From contig NW_027043819.1 of assembly GCF_037102585.1 (NCBI RefSeq), forward strand, positions 1,798,001 to 1,862,000: 64,000 nt of DNA, given 5' to 3'. Made by a program: the position numbers and the translations under genes. This stretch comes from Saccharomycopsis crataegensis (lineage: Eukaryota; Ascomycota; Saccharomycetes; Ascoideales; Saccharomycopsidaceae). The notes under the pieces were generated by a model, which ran no database searches, had not been told where the DNA came from, and worked only from the letters and a program-made list of their open reading frames with translations. Shown here in pieces: positions 1-11,600 of this stretch (position 1 is the first letter of the stretch; each line of letters starts with the position of its first letter).

Positions 1-1487
1 TCAGTGGTTTTCTTAGTTAAGTTGACGACATTATTATCAGATATTGAGGCAAACCCAGGTCTCATTGATTTCCAATATCTACTTTGGAATTCCCGAACTT
101 TATAAATAGTTTCGACGGCCGCCACGCTAGGAATATGAGTCTTTAGTTCATCAGGAGGTTCACCCAATAAAGCTTTGGCAACCGCCAAAGCACTTATGCT
201 GATGCTATCTAAATTGTAACCACCTTCCAACGCAACACAAAGATGACCCCTCGCCAAGTTCTTGAGCAAATTGACCATATGACCATAACACCCTGGACTA
301 ACATGGCATTGGCCAATCATATCACCATCTGCGGCATCAAACCCTGAAGACACCAAGACCAAATCGGGGTTGAATTCAAGACATATTGGTATGATTACAT
401 TATTAAACGCGTAGATGTAGTCAGCATCGCCCATGCCACCGGTCGGCCATGGAATATTGATGTTAAACCCTTCCCCTGCACCTTCTCCTGCCTGATCGTA
501 ATCACCCGCAGGGGTTCCTGGATAATATTTGCCCAATTCGAAACGATGCAATGAGATATATAATACCCTTGGATCATCATAAAAGCATTTCTGAGTACCA
601 TTGCCATGGTGGACATCCCAATCAAGGATGACAATCTTCCGTACGGATTCGCTGTAATTTTTTAGAATATTTTTGGCGGCCACTGCGACGTTGGAAAATA
701 AACAAAATCCACCAGGAGCTTCCGGCTCTGAATGGTGACCTGGCGGTCTAACAATTGCAAATGAATTTTTTACTCTTCCTTCAACAACCGCTTTACAAGC
801 TTCAATAACCCCACCACAAGATAATTTGGCACAAAAGAACGAATCATGGTTGAAATAAACTGAATCTCCTGATTCTGTTATTTTTAATAGTTGTTCCTTA
901 GTCATGGCAGTAGTTTCCTTAAGGAAATTCAAGTGTTCTTTTGTATGAACTTGTAAGATTTCTTCCTCACTTGCCTCCCTGACCGGAATGCTTACCATCA
1001 AATCGCCAATATCGTCTGACCCTGAAAGAGTTGGGTCATTGATAAGACCCTCTTCCGCCAAAATCTTGTAGATTCTATAAATACGTCTTGGATCTTCTGG
1101 ATGGGGGTCTATATATTCGTAATATGATGTGTATATCTTGGCGTGGTATCTCATTCTCACATCATAACACAACCCTGTTTTGAGCGGGATATACCTCAAG
1201 TTTGGTTTGCGGGATGAAACAATAACAGAGTTTTGCGGGTACTTGACTTTACTGATTCCATAAGTCTTCACGACTGGCCCATTATTAATTGACTCTTCTT
1301 TCTTCTCGAGTTTGATGGTTTTTTCATCAGAGGGTTTCTTGTCATCCTTGTCTGATATTTCATCGAACTTTCTCTTTTCACTGGCATTGTTCAAATGGGT
1401 TTCAGATTCTGTCATTGAGGAGATACCATTGTCACCAGGTGAAGCCTTTGGGACAGATTCTTTACTCTCTTCTGTCAGGCTAGACAT
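1..1487 (-). CDS. HDA1: Class II histone deacetylase Hda1, 3' end cut by window edge
   Basis: Catalytic subunit of the yeast HDA complex, a zinc-dependent lysine deacetylase that removes acetyl groups from histone tails in repressed promoters. About 495 N-terminal residues are present and the frame runs off the left edge, so the C-terminal Arb2-type region known in the family is missing here. The class II signatures are visible: a PPGHH motif (His251-His252), DWDVHHGNG with zinc ligands Asp291 and His293, and SSGFDAADGD with zinc ligand Asp384, followed by ALEGGYN. The first ~45 residues are charged and probably disordered. The ATG at 1487 is preceded directly by an in-frame TAG, which fixes the start. 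The call rests on motif order and full catalytic-site conservation; HOS3-like or HOS2-like alternatives fit the extended deacetylase domain less well. Confidence 0.93.
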   Translation of the reverse strand, partial: MSSLTEESKESVPKASPGDNGISSMTESETHLNNASEKRKFDEISDKDDKKPSDEKTIKLEKKEESINNGPVVKTYGISKVKYPQNSVIVSSRKPNLRYIPLKTGLCYDVRMRYHAKIYTSYYEYIDPHPEDPRRIYRIYKILAEEGLINDPTLSGSDDIGDLMVSIPVREASEEEILQVHTKEHLNFLKETTAMTKEQLLKITESGDSVYFNHDSFFCAKLSCGGVIEACKAVVEGRVKNSFAIVRPPGHHSEPEAPGGFCLFSNVAVAAKNILKNYSESVRKIVILDWDVHHGNGTQKCFYDDPRVLYISLHRFELGKYYPGTPAGDYDQAGEGAGEGFNINIPWPTGGMGDADYIYAFNNVIIPICLEFNPDLVLVSSGFDAADGDMIGQCHVSPGCYGHMVNLLKNLARGHLCVALEGGYNLDSISISALAVAKALLGEPPDELKTHIPSVAAVETIYKVREFQSRYWKSMRPGFASISDNNVVNLTKKTT

Positions 1488-1837
1488 ATCAATATCCTAC
1501 TGTATTTTGCTGTGTCAGTTTATAGGGTAAAGGGCGAAGAGAGATGGCAAAAAAAAATAAAAAAAATAAAAAAAACAATCAATATGGTATAACCTCGTTC
1601 TGGGGGAATTTTGAAAATTGAATTAATCTGTACCTTTGGGCGCACGCTACCCGCAAGGGCCCGTGTGCTTGGTATATAATATATAGAATGTTACACATTT
1701 GCAGTCGACCAAAGGAGAATAACTTCATAAATAAGATTACTAGAAAGATAACTTTTCAAAAGAAAAAAAAAATGGGGAAAAAAAAATTAAAAAAGAAAAA
1801 AAAGAAAAAAGAAAAAAAAATAGTAGACATACATTAA
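1488..1837. other. Intergenic: HDA1 upstream region and NUP82 3' flank
   Basis: Contains A-rich runs on both sides (1540-1575 and 1764-1820) and a TATA-like stretch near 1672-1685 on the HDA1 side. No gene seen. Confidence 0.6.
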
Positions 1838-4306
1838 TTAACTATCAAATTCTGATAAATCCTCGATGGCCTTTTTCACAAGGTTCTTAGTCACATCTAA
1901 TGCCTCATCATCTTTTTGAAGCTTCTTATTGAAGTAAGTAAGTTCATCCTCATCAAAAATGTCACTCGCAGCATTAATTAACCCCATGGATTTGGATTCG
2001 GAAGAAAGGTTTTTGAAAAAACTAACCTGTTTCGACGCATTTGAATAATTGATCTTCATGCTATTAAGTCTTGATGAAAGTTTCTTCATTTCAAAGAAGA
2101 AATCTTTCTCAACTTTAGATATCGGTAAATTGTTTTGGAACAACTCGCCGTCTGCTGATTTGGTGGTACTGTTGATCTTATGAACCTTCACTAAAAGAGA
2201 GTCAAGCTTTGCATTCAACTTCTCTTGTCTTTCGAACACTTTTTGTAATCTACTAAATGGCGTAACAGAACCAGTTGCTTCGGCATTCTCGTCATCAAAG
2301 CTTTGGTTTAATTTCTTTACCAATTCAATCACTTCGTTGAGTTTTACCAACTGATATTCTAATTCCTCCTTGAATGATGTCAAATTAAAGCCCAAGTTGA
2401 TTTGATATCTGATTAAAAACGCCAAGTTTTCGACAAATTTCTTTGCAAGTTTATCCACAATCAACAATAAATTTGAATTGAATTCTTCAATTTGACCAAC
2501 TTTGAGATCTTGGTGAAATGTTGCATCAATTTCTTTAAGATTCACAAAGGCAAATTTGCGAACTATAGGATCATTTTCAAGATCCTTGATGAATTTTTGG
2601 ATAATAAAATTATTATCTCGAAATTGTTTCTCAAAAAGCTTGAATTCTGTATGACTATTACTCACTCTCATTGACAACGCAAATTGTCTTCCTTCATCAG
2701 ATGATTCAGTGGAAATACTTGAACTCGACATCTGTAAATCATCTTCGTGCTTTTCAAAGTCAACTGTGAAAGTTCGATCATTAACCATATAAAGAATAAA
2801 AGTGTCATTTTCATCATTAATAACCATATCTATACCCACTTGATCATTAGTCCGGCCTTGTGATTCATAAACTTTCTCGATTTGCAAATAATTGTCATCC
2901 TTTTGATAGTTGATGATCTCGTTGAGAAGTTGCGGTTGATCCACGCCGACCTTATCAACAAAAAAATTATTCAATTGTCTCCCCCATTTAAAGAAATCAA
3001 CCTTCAATATGAACTGGCGATCTGGCGAATCAAGCAAAACAAAAAATAGGCAAGGAATGTCGGTAGGAACTAAATTAATCGCCAACTTCCCCTTGCTTCG
3101 TGAAGAAAGTCTGAGATATTGCAATACACCACAAGATGGTGTTAAATAATAATCAAGTTCTTCGTCCTCCGAATTACCATTTTCAATGTCGATGAGTCTC
3201 CATCTCATAAATAAATCATATTGTTGGATCAACATCAAGAGGTCACCATTATCGAAAGCCAATTGCAAAACATTTATATCTCCATTATTTACACTGATGA
3301 TATCAGTTCCGTTAATTGAGTATTCACTAGTCAAAGCATTTGGAATATTGTCAATTAGAATTGGACCTTGTAACTTCAATTGTGAGATTCTGGTAACCGG
3401 AGACAAAATAGTATACTCTTTCAAAATCTTCCCATCATATCTATATTCCTTCTGTGATGATTTCACCAGCTGTTTAAGACTAGATACCCAGTGTAATTGT
3501 AAAGTTATATTTTTTTTTTGAAGCGTGAGCTTATGGAGTTGTTCTTCTACTTCATCATCAACTTCTTCATTTTCGGCCTTCTCCATTAGCTCATAAATAC
3601 AGTCATTGAGTTTATTGTATAATACAAGGGAATAGTTGAACAAAAGCTCGACAAAAGAATCGTCGACCGATAATTTTGTTGGGTGGAAGGGGAATAAAGA
3701 ATACAAGTCGCCTTCACCAGTGAAGACGTACAAAGTCAAACAGCCAACTGGATCGCTCAAATTATTGGAGCCAAAAGTAATACTGATTGGTTTCTGGATG
3801 CTATTGACAGTGGCGAGCGAGAACGATGTTTCTCTACTTTCTGCTTTTTCTTCACTAGGGTCCGATGACCTCAAATTGAACGAACCAATTGACTCTTGGA
3901 AAGACAACCCTAGTTCGAAGGATCTAATTATTGAATCGGAGGACAAAACCACCAAATTAGAATCATATTTGGCAACTGGACTCCAAATAGCCTTTAGTAT
4001 TCTGGCATCTTTCTTGTTGTACATGAACTCGCCAACTTGATAATGTTCCACAGCTAGCAGCGGGGTATTACTGTTGATTTCGTTAAATGCATTAGGAGGA
4101 GGTAATACTACTGCATACACTTTGAATTCACAAATTACTGCCAAAAATGTTCCGGAGTTGTTCAAGACCAAGTCCTTGATATCTGAATCAATCAACGAAA
4201 GAATCAAAAGAAAAGAGGTTGCGGCGCCATTCAATGACACCCGAATAGTGTTTTGTTTAGCAATGAAAATCTCATTTCCATTTCTCACACAAATTTTGTT
4301 TGGCAT
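1838..4306 (-). CDS. NUP82: Nucleoporin Nup82-like (cytoplasmic pore filament)
   Basis: Probable Nup82, a linker nucleoporin of the cytoplasmic face of the nuclear pore that anchors Nup159 and Nsp1 and supports mRNA export. The protein has 822 residues from the first true ATG at 4306; the open frame extends seven codons further but only to a TTG. The N-terminal half (about residues 1-480) looks like a WD/beta-propeller fold: many short strands such as GTFLAVICEFKVYAVVLP and repeated hydrophobic-acidic turns. The C-terminal part (about 600-822) is strongly helical with heptad-like spacing, as expected for the coiled coil that joins the Nup82 complex. Yeast Nup82 is 713 residues, so this is somewhat longer. 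Recognition is by overall architecture and N-terminal sequence rather than by a catalytic motif. Confidence 0.75.
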   Translation of the reverse strand: MPNKICVRNGNEIFIAKQNTIRVSLNGAATSFLLILSLIDSDIKDLVLNNSGTFLAVICEFKVYAVVLPPPNAFNEINSNTPLLAVEHYQVGEFMYNKKDARILKAIWSPVAKYDSNLVVLSSDSIIRSFELGLSFQESIGSFNLRSSDPSEEKAESRETSFSLATVNSIQKPISITFGSNNLSDPVGCLTLYVFTGEGDLYSLFPFHPTKLSVDDSFVELLFNYSLVLYNKLNDCIYELMEKAENEEVDDEVEEQLHKLTLQKKNITLQLHWVSSLKQLVKSSQKEYRYDGKILKEYTILSPVTRISQLKLQGPILIDNIPNALTSEYSINGTDIISVNNGDINVLQLAFDNGDLLMLIQQYDLFMRWRLIDIENGNSEDEELDYYLTPSCGVLQYLRLSSRSKGKLAINLVPTDIPCLFFVLLDSPDRQFILKVDFFKWGRQLNNFFVDKVGVDQPQLLNEIINYQKDDNYLQIEKVYESQGRTNDQVGIDMVINDENDTFILYMVNDRTFTVDFEKHEDDLQMSSSSISTESSDEGRQFALSMRVSNSHTEFKLFEKQFRDNNFIIQKFIKDLENDPIVRKFAFVNLKEIDATFHQDLKVGQIEEFNSNLLLIVDKLAKKFVENLAFLIRYQINLGFNLTSFKEELEYQLVKLNEVIELVKKLNQSFDDENAEATGSVTPFSRLQKVFERQEKLNAKLDSLLVKVHKINSTTKSADGELFQNNLPISKVEKDFFFEMKKLSSRLNSMKINYSNASKQVSFFKNLSSESKSMGLINAASDIFDEDELTYFNKKLQKDDEALDVTKNLVKKAIEDLSEFDS

Positions 4307-4612
4307 TTTTGCAATCAGTTTTTCCAACGCTCAATTGTGTTTATTTGTGAGTAGTCAACTGTGTGTTTGTTTGGTAAAGTCAAGAAAATGGTCAATTTTT
4401 TTTTTTTTGTTTTGCAGAAGGATTTCACTTACCCGCTGCACCACCAACGACGTCTACGATATATCTACACACTCCATCGAGATAATATTACAATTATTAC
4501 ACTGAAATTTATTTATATACAATCGAAATAAAGGTGAGCAATTAAGAATTAAAGAAAAATGGTTGGTCGTATGTACATCTCATGGCAAAGAAAGTTTGGG
4601 AGATTGATTACC
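4307..4612. other. Intergenic: NUP82 upstream region
   Basis: Short spacer between the mL54 stop and the NUP82 start, with a T-run at 4398-4410. No gene seen. Confidence 0.5.
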
Positions 4613-4933
4613 TCACAACTGGGTCAAGAAGTTATTGTATCTGATCTTCTTTATATTCGACTTTCTCATTTCTTTTCTCTTGAGCTTAATTGGATCATTT
4701 TTCAAGTTATCCACCTGTTTCTTTTCATCAAGTAGCTCCCACAACCAAGATGGGTATTCTTCATCCTTCTTGGCAAGGGGTTCTTTACCAGACTTCTTTA
4801 TGTGGAGATTCAATGGAGTGCCTTCTGGAACACTGGAGATATTCAAAGGAGCAGCGGCAGCAGCAGGCTTAGGTGCAGCATTTCTGGCAATCAGTGATGA
4901 ACTAAGCAAACGTCTGGTGAAAAGTCTGAGCAT
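4613..4933 (-). CDS. MRPL37: Mitochondrial large-subunit ribosomal protein mL54 (Mrpl37)
   Basis: Component of the mitochondrial 54S ribosomal subunit. The ATG at 4933 gives 106 residues starting MLRLFTRRLLSSSL, an arginine-, serine- and leucine-rich amphipathic start typical of a mitochondrial import signal. An Ala/Pro-rich linker follows, then the mL54 core: EYPSWLWELLDEKK, KLKRKEMRKSNIKKIRYNN and a basic C-terminus. Yeast Mrpl37 has 105 residues, so length agrees. The open frame continues upstream only through non-ATG codons. It lies between NUP82 and DSS1, all on the minus strand, with separate promoters. Confidence 0.9.
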   Translation of the reverse strand: MLRLFTRRLLSSSLIARNAAPKPAAAAAPLNISSVPEGTPLNLHIKKSGKEPLAKKDEEYPSWLWELLDEKKQVDNLKNDPIKLKRKEMRKSNIKKIRYNNFLTQL

Positions 4934-5151
4934 CGTTTCTATGAAGGGTTGGATAATATTGTTATTACAGACGTTCTCACAGCACAAATCAATTTTTCAA
5001 AAGCATTTTTTTTTTCTGCTTTACATGTCTGATGTGCGGATGCCATCCGCCATACGTTCATCCGTGCATCACATACAACAATAACCATCTCTATTTTTAT
5101 AACCTATTTACAAAATGGTATTTAAGTATATACGTATCTAATAGTCAGCCA

Positions 5152-8100
5152 CTAACTCCCATTCCTCGTGACAATAATCTCATTTTCCACAGCGCTCAAT
5201 TGGTGCACCTTCACTGGCACAGTCTCACCAATTTCCGGTTTAATTTCATTGATCCCAATCTTTAACTTTGCAGACAATTTATATTCCTCAATAGTCCCAT
5301 AAACGTACTCATCCATGATGGTATCATAATAACGGACCTCAAACTTGAACTTGTTATTTTCTGATTGGTAATTGATGTTGACTAATGAATCAAGAATATC
5401 AGTACCTTCACCATTCAAATTTTGCAACAACAAGATAATCTTCCAATAAGACTCTGAAATTCTTTGAACACGCTTAATATACTGATTTTGTTGTTGAATG
5501 TGAGGAATTATTCCCGCCAATATGTTGAAGTTGAATGGATAATCATGTTCTTTAGTCAAATATTGGTGGGTGTGCCAATGGCTTACCAAGTCTCCAAATC
5601 TTCTCAATGGTGAAGTACTTGGGTTATAGTTTTGAATTCCCAAGAATGAATGGCCGCTTGGCTTCATCGAGTAAAAGCTGGTATTCCATAATTGGATCAA
5701 CCTCGAAATTTCCTCGAAGGAAATTGGAACACCAGTAGCCTGGTAACGTTTCTGTAATCCCTTGTAGGCATCATAAATATAAACCATTTCGGGACAATAA
5801 TTTTTTGGCTTCTTATTTTTACTTAGTTTATTCTCCAACGATGCGTAATAACCAATCATTTTTTGAAGGTTTCTAAAGATACCCGGGATCCTATTCCCTT
5901 CAAATACATTACCGGCAATCGAATTTGCTAAAACCATCAATTCACTAACCAATATGGTAGATTCTGTTTCCTTTTGTATTTCTAAATCTATGGCGTGGGT
6001 AGTTTTATCAATTACCGGAACCATTTTGTCGCTTCTCATGATTAGCCCTTTTCCTGACCGCTCTTTCCTCAAAATTTTACTGACATGTAAAAGATCATTT
6101 AAATCTCTATAGTACACATGACTCGGATCTTTCAAAATCTCATCAACCTTATTGTAGGTAACTTTAGGGAATTTCTTTACGATACCACCGACAATTGCAC
6201 CAGTTTCATAATCAACTTGATTCGTAACTGGGTTGAATTCAACAGTATAAGTGATTGTTCTAGTGTCCTTGCCATCAATTCCCAATCCCGAAATATCTGA
6301 AAGCAATTTAGGCAACATTGGCACAGTTGTCTCTGGTAAATAAATGGTCGAGGCTCTTTTCAACGCAATCTTAGCAATGGAAGAGTCTGGGTCAAAATAT
6401 GAAGCAGGATCAGCGATATGAATAGCAATAATCCATTTAGAAGAAGATTCTCTCATAATACTGACACCGTCATCAATTTCATGAGCAGTTTCTGAATCAA
6501 TACAATATACTGGCAAATCACCAAAATCTCTTCTTTTTCCTAACAAAGGATCCGCAAATTGCTTAGTTTTAGGATCTTTTAAATCTTTCTCGGTCAACGA
6601 GTCATAGTAATCTTGTTCTAGCATAGAAATTTTATCCTCGTTGAATTTTAATTCTGGAATATTAATTGTTTTTGTCCAATTATTTGGATTCTGATAAATT
6701 AAAAAGTTCTCAGGATCCTCAGGTAATTCTCCCATTTTTTTTAGTAGATGAAATGCACAAGTCCTGTCAAGTTTGTTGATATTGGAAAATAAATCAAGCT
6801 TTCTCAATAAGTATAACACCACTGAAATATGCTCATTATCATTAATATTGCCTGCTGCATATTCTCTAATTAGTTGAATCACTTCATCATAATACCGTGG
6901 TTGAATATTAATATTTCTAGTTCCTTTTAGACTTGAATTTATATAGTCGATAATAGAATCGGCATACATTTGCCACTCCCTTTCGCTCAACGTTAATAGG
7001 GGTGTCAACGCGGATTTCACTTGAATCATCATTGGAGATCTTATTTGACTATTAATGGTATCCGACACTAAATTCCACAAGTCTGTTTGCTTTTGTAATG
7101 CCAAATATATCGCAAAAAGACCTCTCTCATCCACGCTCTTATTATTACCTTTTGAATTCTCTGCGTAATTGATTCCTAAACTATATTGATTTTTTGAAAT
7201 GCGGAAATTAGAGACAAACTCAATTAGCCGCTCAACATCCTCATAAGAGTTCAACCTCGATTCAACCGCATCTATCAAGCTTTCCTTGTTATTAATTTTA
7301 TTTTTCAGAGACTTTCCGCTAACTTTTTCTATATTTTTCTTTAGTTGTTCTTGAAAATCCTTAATATTAAAACTTCTTGCTATAGTTGCTAGATCAAAAA
7401 TTGAGATAGACTGGATGCCGCCAACTTGAAGAATTCTGTGCACGACTTCAAGTTTGTATAGCATAGACGGTAGAAGAGTCCATGCATTTGATGTTATATC
7501 CTTAAGTTTCTTCAAAACTAATAGACGGCCAGCTTCTGATATCTCTACTGAATCATCGCCATTTACCAGCTCACCAGGATCCTTAACAGTCCTTTCTGTT
7601 TTATTTATTTCTGTATCCTTTAATTTCTCAGTTACTAGAACATCTTTAATGAATTTTCTCTCAAATACACCGGGTATTCTAAACAGAATGTTTTGTTTTG
7701 TAGTCTTGTAAATGGAGCCATTTTGGCCCAATACAGTCAACTGGTGATCGTCGTTAGCAAAAATTGGCTCCTTGATTATAACACCTAGCTCTCCTGTTAA
7801 TGAGGAATCGTAGTTGTCTATGTTAGATGCCTGTATAACATCCCCCAAACTAACGGGATCAAACAAGTATTTGGGATTCCCAGTTATACCTTTAACTAAA
7901 TACAGGCTTTTTCCAAATTCGTTTTTCAATCTTTCCTTGAATTTCTTATTAGGTTCAAGATACTTTTTCTCAAGCTCTGTGGATGTGCGGGCCACAATTT
8001 GTGAAAGTGATAAAATGTGGAGATTCTCCAAATCTTTTCTCACGTCAAAAGCATCATCGGCAGACACCTCCTCATTTGTCAAATGTTTTTTTGAAATTTC

Positions 8101-8193
8101 ACTGGAGTAAAGCCGCGACGAAAATATTTGCGAAGTCTTCTTACGAAGATTATGGTGGAGAAACCCACGCCCAAGACCGGCAGTCCTTATCAT
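5152..8193 (-). CDS. DSS1: Mitochondrial 3'-5' exoribonuclease Dss1 (RNase II family)
   Basis: Nuclease subunit of the mitochondrial degradosome (mtEXO), which with the helicase Suv3 degrades and trims mitochondrial RNA. From the ATG at 8193 the protein has 1013 residues; the frame upstream has no ATG. The N-terminus MIRTAGLGRGFLHHNLRKK is a plausible mitochondrial presequence. The RNB catalytic domain spans roughly residues 540-900: the signature ETAHEIDDGVSI carries the acidic metal-binding residues (Asp574-Asp575), followed by HIADPASYF, TIYLPETTVPMLPKLLSD and SPLRRFGDLVSHW. The last ~70 residues look like an S1-type beta domain. Yeast Dss1 is 969 residues. The start at 8193 faces MDM1 across a 417-base divergent promoter. 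Confidence 0.94.
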   Translation of the reverse strand: MIRTAGLGRGFLHHNLRKKTSQIFSSRLYSSEISKKHLTNEEVSADDAFDVRKDLENLHILSLSQIVARTSTELEKKYLEPNKKFKERLKNEFGKSLYLVKGITGNPKYLFDPVSLGDVIQASNIDNYDSSLTGELGVIIKEPIFANDDHQLTVLGQNGSIYKTTKQNILFRIPGVFERKFIKDVLVTEKLKDTEINKTERTVKDPGELVNGDDSVEISEAGRLLVLKKLKDITSNAWTLLPSMLYKLEVVHRILQVGGIQSISIFDLATIARSFNIKDFQEQLKKNIEKVSGKSLKNKINNKESLIDAVESRLNSYEDVERLIEFVSNFRISKNQYSLGINYAENSKGNNKSVDERGLFAIYLALQKQTDLWNLVSDTINSQIRSPMMIQVKSALTPLLTLSEREWQMYADSIIDYINSSLKGTRNINIQPRYYDEVIQLIREYAAGNINDNEHISVVLYLLRKLDLFSNINKLDRTCAFHLLKKMGELPEDPENFLIYQNPNNWTKTINIPELKFNEDKISMLEQDYYDSLTEKDLKDPKTKQFADPLLGKRRDFGDLPVYCIDSETAHEIDDGVSIMRESSSKWIIAIHIADPASYFDPDSSIAKIALKRASTIYLPETTVPMLPKLLSDISGLGIDGKDTRTITYTVEFNPVTNQVDYETGAIVGGIVKKFPKVTYNKVDEILKDPSHVYYRDLNDLLHVSKILRKERSGKGLIMRSDKMVPVIDKTTHAIDLEIQKETESTILVSELMVLANSIAGNVFEGNRIPGIFRNLQKMIGYYASLENKLSKNKKPKNYCPEMVYIYDAYKGLQKRYQATGVPISFEEISRLIQLWNTSFYSMKPSGHSFLGIQNYNPSTSPLRRFGDLVSHWHTHQYLTKEHDYPFNFNILAGIIPHIQQQNQYIKRVQRISESYWKIILLLQNLNGEGTDILDSLVNINYQSENNKFKFEVRYYDTIMDEYVYGTIEEYKLSAKLKIGINEIKPEIGETVPVKVHQLSAVENEIIVTRNGS

Positions 8194-8610
8194 TATCGAT
8201 AAATAGATAAAGTCAGTAGTGATGATTATCCACCGTAAGCTGAATTTTTTTCCTTTAAAATTTTTGAAGATGATGGATCCGCCAATATGGATACTCACGT
8301 GATGTGCCTATAAGTTTATAGCATACATTGCCATCAATAATTGGTTCAGAATATTGCACAAATCTCTGATTTAGAAGCCGCTATTGCTATTTTCATATTT
8401 TTACCATCTACGGATAGATTATAAGATCAAGGTGCTTGTTCCCTGGTGAAAAATGGTTGAATCTTGTTTATAAGTGATAGATCACACGCAGGCCCTACAA
8501 GAAAAGAGGGAAAAAAAAAAGTATAGTGCGATTCTCTCTCGTATAGGTAACATTCCTGAACCCCCAATTGTCTGCTACCATAATAAGGACAGGAAATCCG
8601 TTATTGCACC
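8194..8610. other. Divergent intergenic region DSS1 / MDM1
   Basis: Shared upstream region for two divergently transcribed genes. An A-run at 8511-8520 lies on the MDM1 side. No gene seen. Confidence 0.6.
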
Positions 8611-11600
8611 ATGGGTGGGAAAAAGAATGCCAAAAATGCTAGGCAGAAACCCACTAGGAAAGTCAGTACGCCTCAGTACTTGGCCATCATTTTTAAGAAC
8701 ACATTGCGCAGTACATACAAGGGAATAATCGGTGTTTTATTCCTGGTGAATTGGTTGTATATTTTCTTATCACTTTTAATTTATCACTCCTTAAAGCTTT
8801 TTTGGAATAATATGTGGGTTTGTTATGTCATCTTGTTCTTATTCTGCGTGACTTCTGTCATTCTTCTTTACTCTAATTTCAAAAAACTCAATCAACAAAA
8901 CAACATGTCTGTCAACTATACATCCTTCAATGAAACCTCAAAACCCAAGCTTTCGAAATTCGCCTTTGTGGATCCAGATAATTGGCAAAATGAACTAGAA
9001 AATCTCAATAAAAGATCTCCAGATTTGGATCGTCTAATATACCCTGACTCCATGTTGATTTCTTCCATTTTGGATCAATTGGTGAATCTTATCATTGGTA
9101 GCTTTATAAAACCGTGGTATAAATCCATTAACCAAAGCAAATATGAAGCAGATGATCTTTTCACTGATGAGGTTAAAATCAGTATCAAATATGCTATTGC
9201 ATCGCTATATCTCAAACTTTCTGGCCTTGATTTCACAAATTTGATGGTTCTTAGGCTTGTGCCTATTATTACTGATCATTTCAACAACTTTGTATCAGCA
9301 AAGGCTTCAATCCGCAAAAAATATTTGCTCAGTAATAGCAATTCTAAGGCAACAATTAGTGGACTTGGTATTTCTAGTGGAGTTAGTGGTGGCAAAAATA
9401 CCAAAAGGCAGACGCTGGCAAATGATAAGCTTTTGAACTTAACCGACGAAAGCCAAATTAATTTGTTGATCTCACAATTTTACAATCATGGAAAATTGCA
9501 TGATTCTGTCAACTCTTTCCGCGAAAATTCCCAATTCAGCACGTTTAGTCAAAAGGCCCATCTTAGAGCCAAACTCAATAAAATCCTCCCTTTAATTTTG
9601 GAGAAAAATGAGATCTCCTGTCTGCCTGTCAACTTACTTATTCGGGAAATTGTTATTAATTGTGTGTTTTTACCAGTAGTCAATATGGTGGTAGACCCTG
9701 ATTTCTGGAATCAAATGATCGTTGATAAAATTGGTAGTACCTTGAAGGATCGTACCAAAGTGATACAGTTAAGAGCAGAGTTACAAAAACATAGCAAGAA
9801 TGCTACCAAGGGGAAAAAGGCGAAAAAAAATGATGATTCTTCTACACAAAATGGGTCATCCACCAGCAATAAGAAGAAAAATCAAGATAATACATTATTT
9901 GAGTTCAAGCTTGGCTTGAGTACCACCCAGTCATTATTTGAAAAATTTTTGAAAAAAATCAATAAGAATACCTCGATTGTGGATTTAAGACAACTCAAGT
10001 TTTACATCAACTTGCAACTTCAAAAGACCTTAAGAAATGATGATTATAAGCATATGTCGAAAGAGTTTAGTGAGCACTCCAATGACCAAAATAACAAATC
10101 TGAAGCCGTCAAAAAGAATAAGGATTTGTATGAGCGCTACAAGATTCTTGTGAAAAGACTACAAATTGTGCAACTAACTTTAACTAATAGAATTAATAAT
10201 TTGAATTTTGAAAATCAAACAAATAACCTTGATAACTCTTCGATCCATTCTGCCCAAACTGGGTCTTCTAAGAATGTTGGAGGAGCTCCTGAAAAAATTA
10301 ATTTGTCATTACTCACCATATTGAACGACTCAAGTTTGTTGACTTATTACATGGAATACATGGATCAACACGGTAAAACCATATTGCTTCAATTTTGGCT
10401 TGTTGTTAACGGTATTAAGAATCCTTTGGAAGATTCAATGTTAATAAATACCGATGATATTTACGCCGAAGATACTTTGATGGATGCTAACCTAACTGGG
10501 GTTAATGATGCGGAAATTAATCAAAATTTGAACTTCGCCAACGATATTAAACTGATTTTCATAAACTATTTCAACAGCAAGTTGATTATTGAAAACAATA
10601 AAGTGGTGTATGAAAATGTGGAATCTTTTGTGAAGGCTTATGACTCTTATAAATCCTACTTGGAAGCTTACAGGAAGTTCAATTCTAACGGTGCTTCTGA
10701 AGAGACCAATAAGAAAGACTTAGAGTTGTATAATGATTACGAGTTGTATAACAAAAAGTTCGAGCTCAACAAACTCTTCGTTAGAGCTAGAAAATCTATT
10801 TTGATACTCCAAGCAAAGGCATACAAATACATGGAAAGCGACTTGCCAATTTTTAAAAATTCTAATGTCTACTTGAAATTAATTGCGTCTGAAAACAATA
10901 GGTTGGGTGATACCAATAATATCAGTGGTAATCCCTCTTATCAAAATCTCGATATTTTGGACAACAGAGCTCACTCGCGTTCAAATTCAAATATTTCGAC
11001 TCTTGGTGCCAAACATGATGAAACAACTGGTGATCCTTTGGCCAATTATAACACCTATGAGGACAATAGTAATACCATCAAGGGTGCCACAATGGGAAAC
11101 CATGATTATAATAATGTTGATACAGAGAATGGTATTACCGGGTTATCAAATTCTATTTCCTCGTTGAAAAATATGGGAGGCGCACATGATAACAAAATTT
11201 TCAATGATAACGATGATTTGGTAGTTTCATATGATGTTATTAACGCTGTTGAACATGCTTTGAACGAAATTATTGAAAATAATAATGATTATAAAAGCTC
11301 TGACGCTGTTAAGTTGAAAAACGACATTTTAGAAGGCTCTTTGAAAGATAACGCTAATAATGATGATGAAGTTGATAGTGACGCCTCTTCTGGGAAAACA
11401 GGGGCGTCATCAAGGTTATTTGGAGCTTATAAGGATATTTTTGGACAAAGCTCATTATTATTCAAAGGGGATTTTGCCAGAAATTCCAACTCTGATAATG
11501 AATCTAAAAAAGACGATTGCTCTTCTGGACTATCTACTCTTGTTGAAAGTAACGTTAGAGATAGATTTTTGTTTGATAATGATGAAGAAATCAATGATAT

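Noticed and set aside
4635-5084. 149-codon plus-strand frame opposite mL54
   Set aside because: Antisense of a clearly identified mitochondrial ribosomal protein; no family resemblance.
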